From Stagonosporopsis chrysanthemi (lineage: Eukaryota > Ascomycota > Dothideomycetes > Pleosporales > Didymellaceae), in the NCBI GenBank assembly GCA_022560025.1, contig JAFISE010000005.1, positions 124,001-188,000 of the forward strand: DNA of 64,000 nucleotides, written 5' to 3'. Positions 63,501 to 64,000 of the stretch are shown here, piece after piece. Both the position numbers and the translations under genes were made by a program. Numbering within the stretch: the first letter of the stretch is position 1; every line of letters starts with the position of its first letter. The notes beneath the pieces were generated by a model. It was not told where the DNA came from, searched no databases, and saw only the letters and a program-made list of their open reading frames with translations.

Positions 63501-64000
63501 TTTGGCACTAAAGAACCCAACCTCACAGATCCTGGACCAAGGCCGACAACAGCTAGATGCTGAGGCTCAGAAGATAGTTGCGAGACTCCACGAGGTTCTA
63601 CGACCGTACTTGCTCCGTAGGCTGAAGTCCGAAGTCGAAAAGCAAATGCCTGGAAAGTACGAGCACGTCGTGTACTGCAAGCTTTCCAAGCGTCAGCGAC
63701 AGCTTTACGATGGTTTTATGGGTCGGGCTGATACAAAGCAAATACTTTCATCTGGCAACTATATGTCGATCATCAACTGCCTTATGTCGTTGCGAAAGGT
63801 TTGTAACCACCCAGATCTATTCGAGACGCGTGCTATTGTTACGTCGATGGCAATGCCCAAGTCTGTAGCGGCCGAGTTTGAGATTAAAGATTTATTAATC
63901 CGCAAACGGCTACAAGAGGGTCAAGAAGTCAGGACCGTCGACCTTGAAGCCCTTGGTTTGGTTTTTGCTCACCGCGAACGTAATCAGATGCGCCATGCTA
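60529..64000 (+). CDS. swr1: SWR1 chromatin-remodelling ATPase (partial, runs off right edge)
   Basis: Open, intronless frame from ATG at 60529 for 1157 codons to the window end. The N-terminal 330 residues are basic and disordered. An HSA domain follows at about 336-420 (QQYGHWDHVTTHALHFGRLL, AREAQDRWAIKYKRKT), the actin/Arp-binding helix. Long acidic stretches come next, including ESDDEGHGSGSGSESWPSDD and DDFEDDEDDDAEQGTG, plausibly for H2A.Z-H2B contact. The SNF2 helicase starts at about 795: LRGTLREYQHGGLDWLANLY, Walker A DEMGLGKT at 822-829, VVPTSVMLNWEMEFKKFLPG, DEAH at 927-930 and GTPLQNNIDELWSLL. The order HSA-acidic-SNF2 and the insert-bearing helicase match Swr1, the Swr1 complex ATPase that deposits H2A.Z. 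The C-terminal half lies beyond this window. Confidence 0.95.
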   Translation, partial: MEHGTPAGDVHSIPHHDSSNADLEHATAPNGDSNREEVRVPIKEEGAAAALDGGDDGGVIQRAAKRRRVESSTSRSTSRAASPPWKSFSAEGPTTVFENGVRKSSRVNREALPPTPEPPKHTARQAIGTPHTNGTPKPGAAAKKASQTNAVKRSTAALARKASAPVLGTPASRKSERQRKPPPLTHASPPTSPILRHASPEGARKRSGRTRRAIHTAADDAVEDSMMTNGHDPDDGLYADSFDPSAPAPRLRLKLRKLDPPKRHPLHASAASKHGSLEAFLAQDDPLEGEEAQRITDEKAEEEAQRRMRIEDAAENGVLSRAVCSIFAPEPAPEPPQQYGHWDHVTTHALHFGRLLGDEKKNHRRLAKILAREAQDRWAIKYKRKTKDELEQEEIDRQITRYKQLVKDVKDAWALVKVEIDKERVAKYEEEQLQLGHKAMDDMFNQAQEILGRGAADSASYYSEDRDFESELAGSRSEASDTSRVRNDDDIMSSSDDSEENDVEDDDANLTAEQLRAKYERLPDLIDSSSGDDASDDDDNVEEDSDEGTATPAPTPTPTVDLDLKMQDIFAAPTEQATRSSSWDAQEIDGGNAPNFIDPASVELEQVDDALLESDDEGHGSGSGSESWPSDDFEDDEDDDAEQGTGASDHGTDDQDDEEYQNDIGLMGFLGAGDIKILKEAAKTSIESTVHINGLNGHASLPGSNSCKYIQPNGVPNVPVDSASDHAHIDSSVTREDPKPATSVSAQETPFKTATEEEEIVMEVEEDEEEDESTPGGPRQTSSPPRADIPPLLRGTLREYQHGGLDWLANLYDTETNGILADEMGLGKTIQTISLLAYVACFRNIWGPHLVVVPTSVMLNWEMEFKKFLPGFKILTYYGDINERKRKRMGWRNTGKDMYNVVITSYQLILQDAAAFKMRAWQYLILDEAHNIKNFKSQRWQTMLTLRTERRLLLTGTPLQNNIDELWSLLYFLMPAGFAGEGRIANLEEFTLALKNPTSQILDQGRQQLDAEAQKIVARLHEVLRPYLLRRLKSEVEKQMPGKYEHVVYCKLSKRQRQLYDGFMGRADTKQILSSGNYMSIINCLMSLRKVCNHPDLFETRAIVTSMAMPKSVAAEFEIKDLLIRKRLQEGQEVRTVDLEALGLVFAHRERNQMRHA

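Noticed and set aside
1..64000. tRNA, rRNA, CRISPR array, phage or insertion sequence
   Set aside because: No cloverleaf B-box, rRNA core sequence, spaced direct-repeat array or transposase was recognised by eye; a tRNAscan and RepeatMasker run would be decisive.

Overview
This window is nuclear DNA from a filamentous ascomycete (Pezizomycotina, probably Dothideomycetes; the class is an inference from gene content, not proven). The evidence is monocistronic genes on both strands, short introns (mostly 46-60 nt) with GTANGT-type donors and internal CTAAC/GCTGAC branch-like motifs, GC-rich intergenic DNA, and typical fungal genes. Nothing is prokaryotic: there are no operons, CRISPR arrays or insertion sequences, and I could not recognise any tRNA or rRNA gene.

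Layout. 0-16 kb holds housekeeping genes: the ERAD factor Hrd3 (-), a 14-helix MFS transporter (+), a CCHC zinc-knuckle protein (+), an unrecognised fungal protein (+), COP9 signalosome subunit 7 (-) and the copper P-type ATPase Ccc2 (+). 16.7-22.4 kb looks accessory: a protein with a PD-(D/E)XK-like core (-) is paired head to head with a divergent protein-kinase-fold protein (+), followed by an orphan gene and a small cysteine-containing membrane-anchored surface protein. 23-31.8 kb contains the E2 enzyme Ubc11/UBE2C, a gene-poor 3.5 kb stretch, an ELL-type elongation factor, a DUF2237 protein and a 63-residue zinc-ribbon protein. 32-33.5 kb is a decayed galactose-oxidase-like copper oxidase gene. 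34.4-44.4 kb has a RING protein, a TM9SF (EMP70) nonaspanin, and then three genes on the same strand (serine beta-lactamase-like hydrolase, DHA1 MFS exporter, C2H2 regulator) that could be a small detoxification or metabolite module. 45.5-64 kb is conserved core: Erg3, mitochondrial Thr-tRNA synthetase, an orphan membrane/coiled-coil protein, Hpm1, an Ino4-like bHLH factor, an Unc13-family protein with a GC-AG intron, complex I subunit NDUFB8, and the first 1157 codons of SWR1, which runs off the right edge.

How they relate. Most neighbours are functionally independent. The two contexts with possible joint function are the nuclease-like/kinase-like divergent pair (16.7-19.6 kb) and the hydrolase-transporter-regulator trio (38.5-44.4 kb). 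Several genes are divergent pairs sharing one promoter region. Three long GC-rich regions each carry six tandem copies of a 7-bp unit, 0.5-0.7 kb upstream of a plus-strand start codon.

Gene models were built by hand from splice motifs and checked for reading-frame closure. Functions rest on motif and family recognition without database searches.
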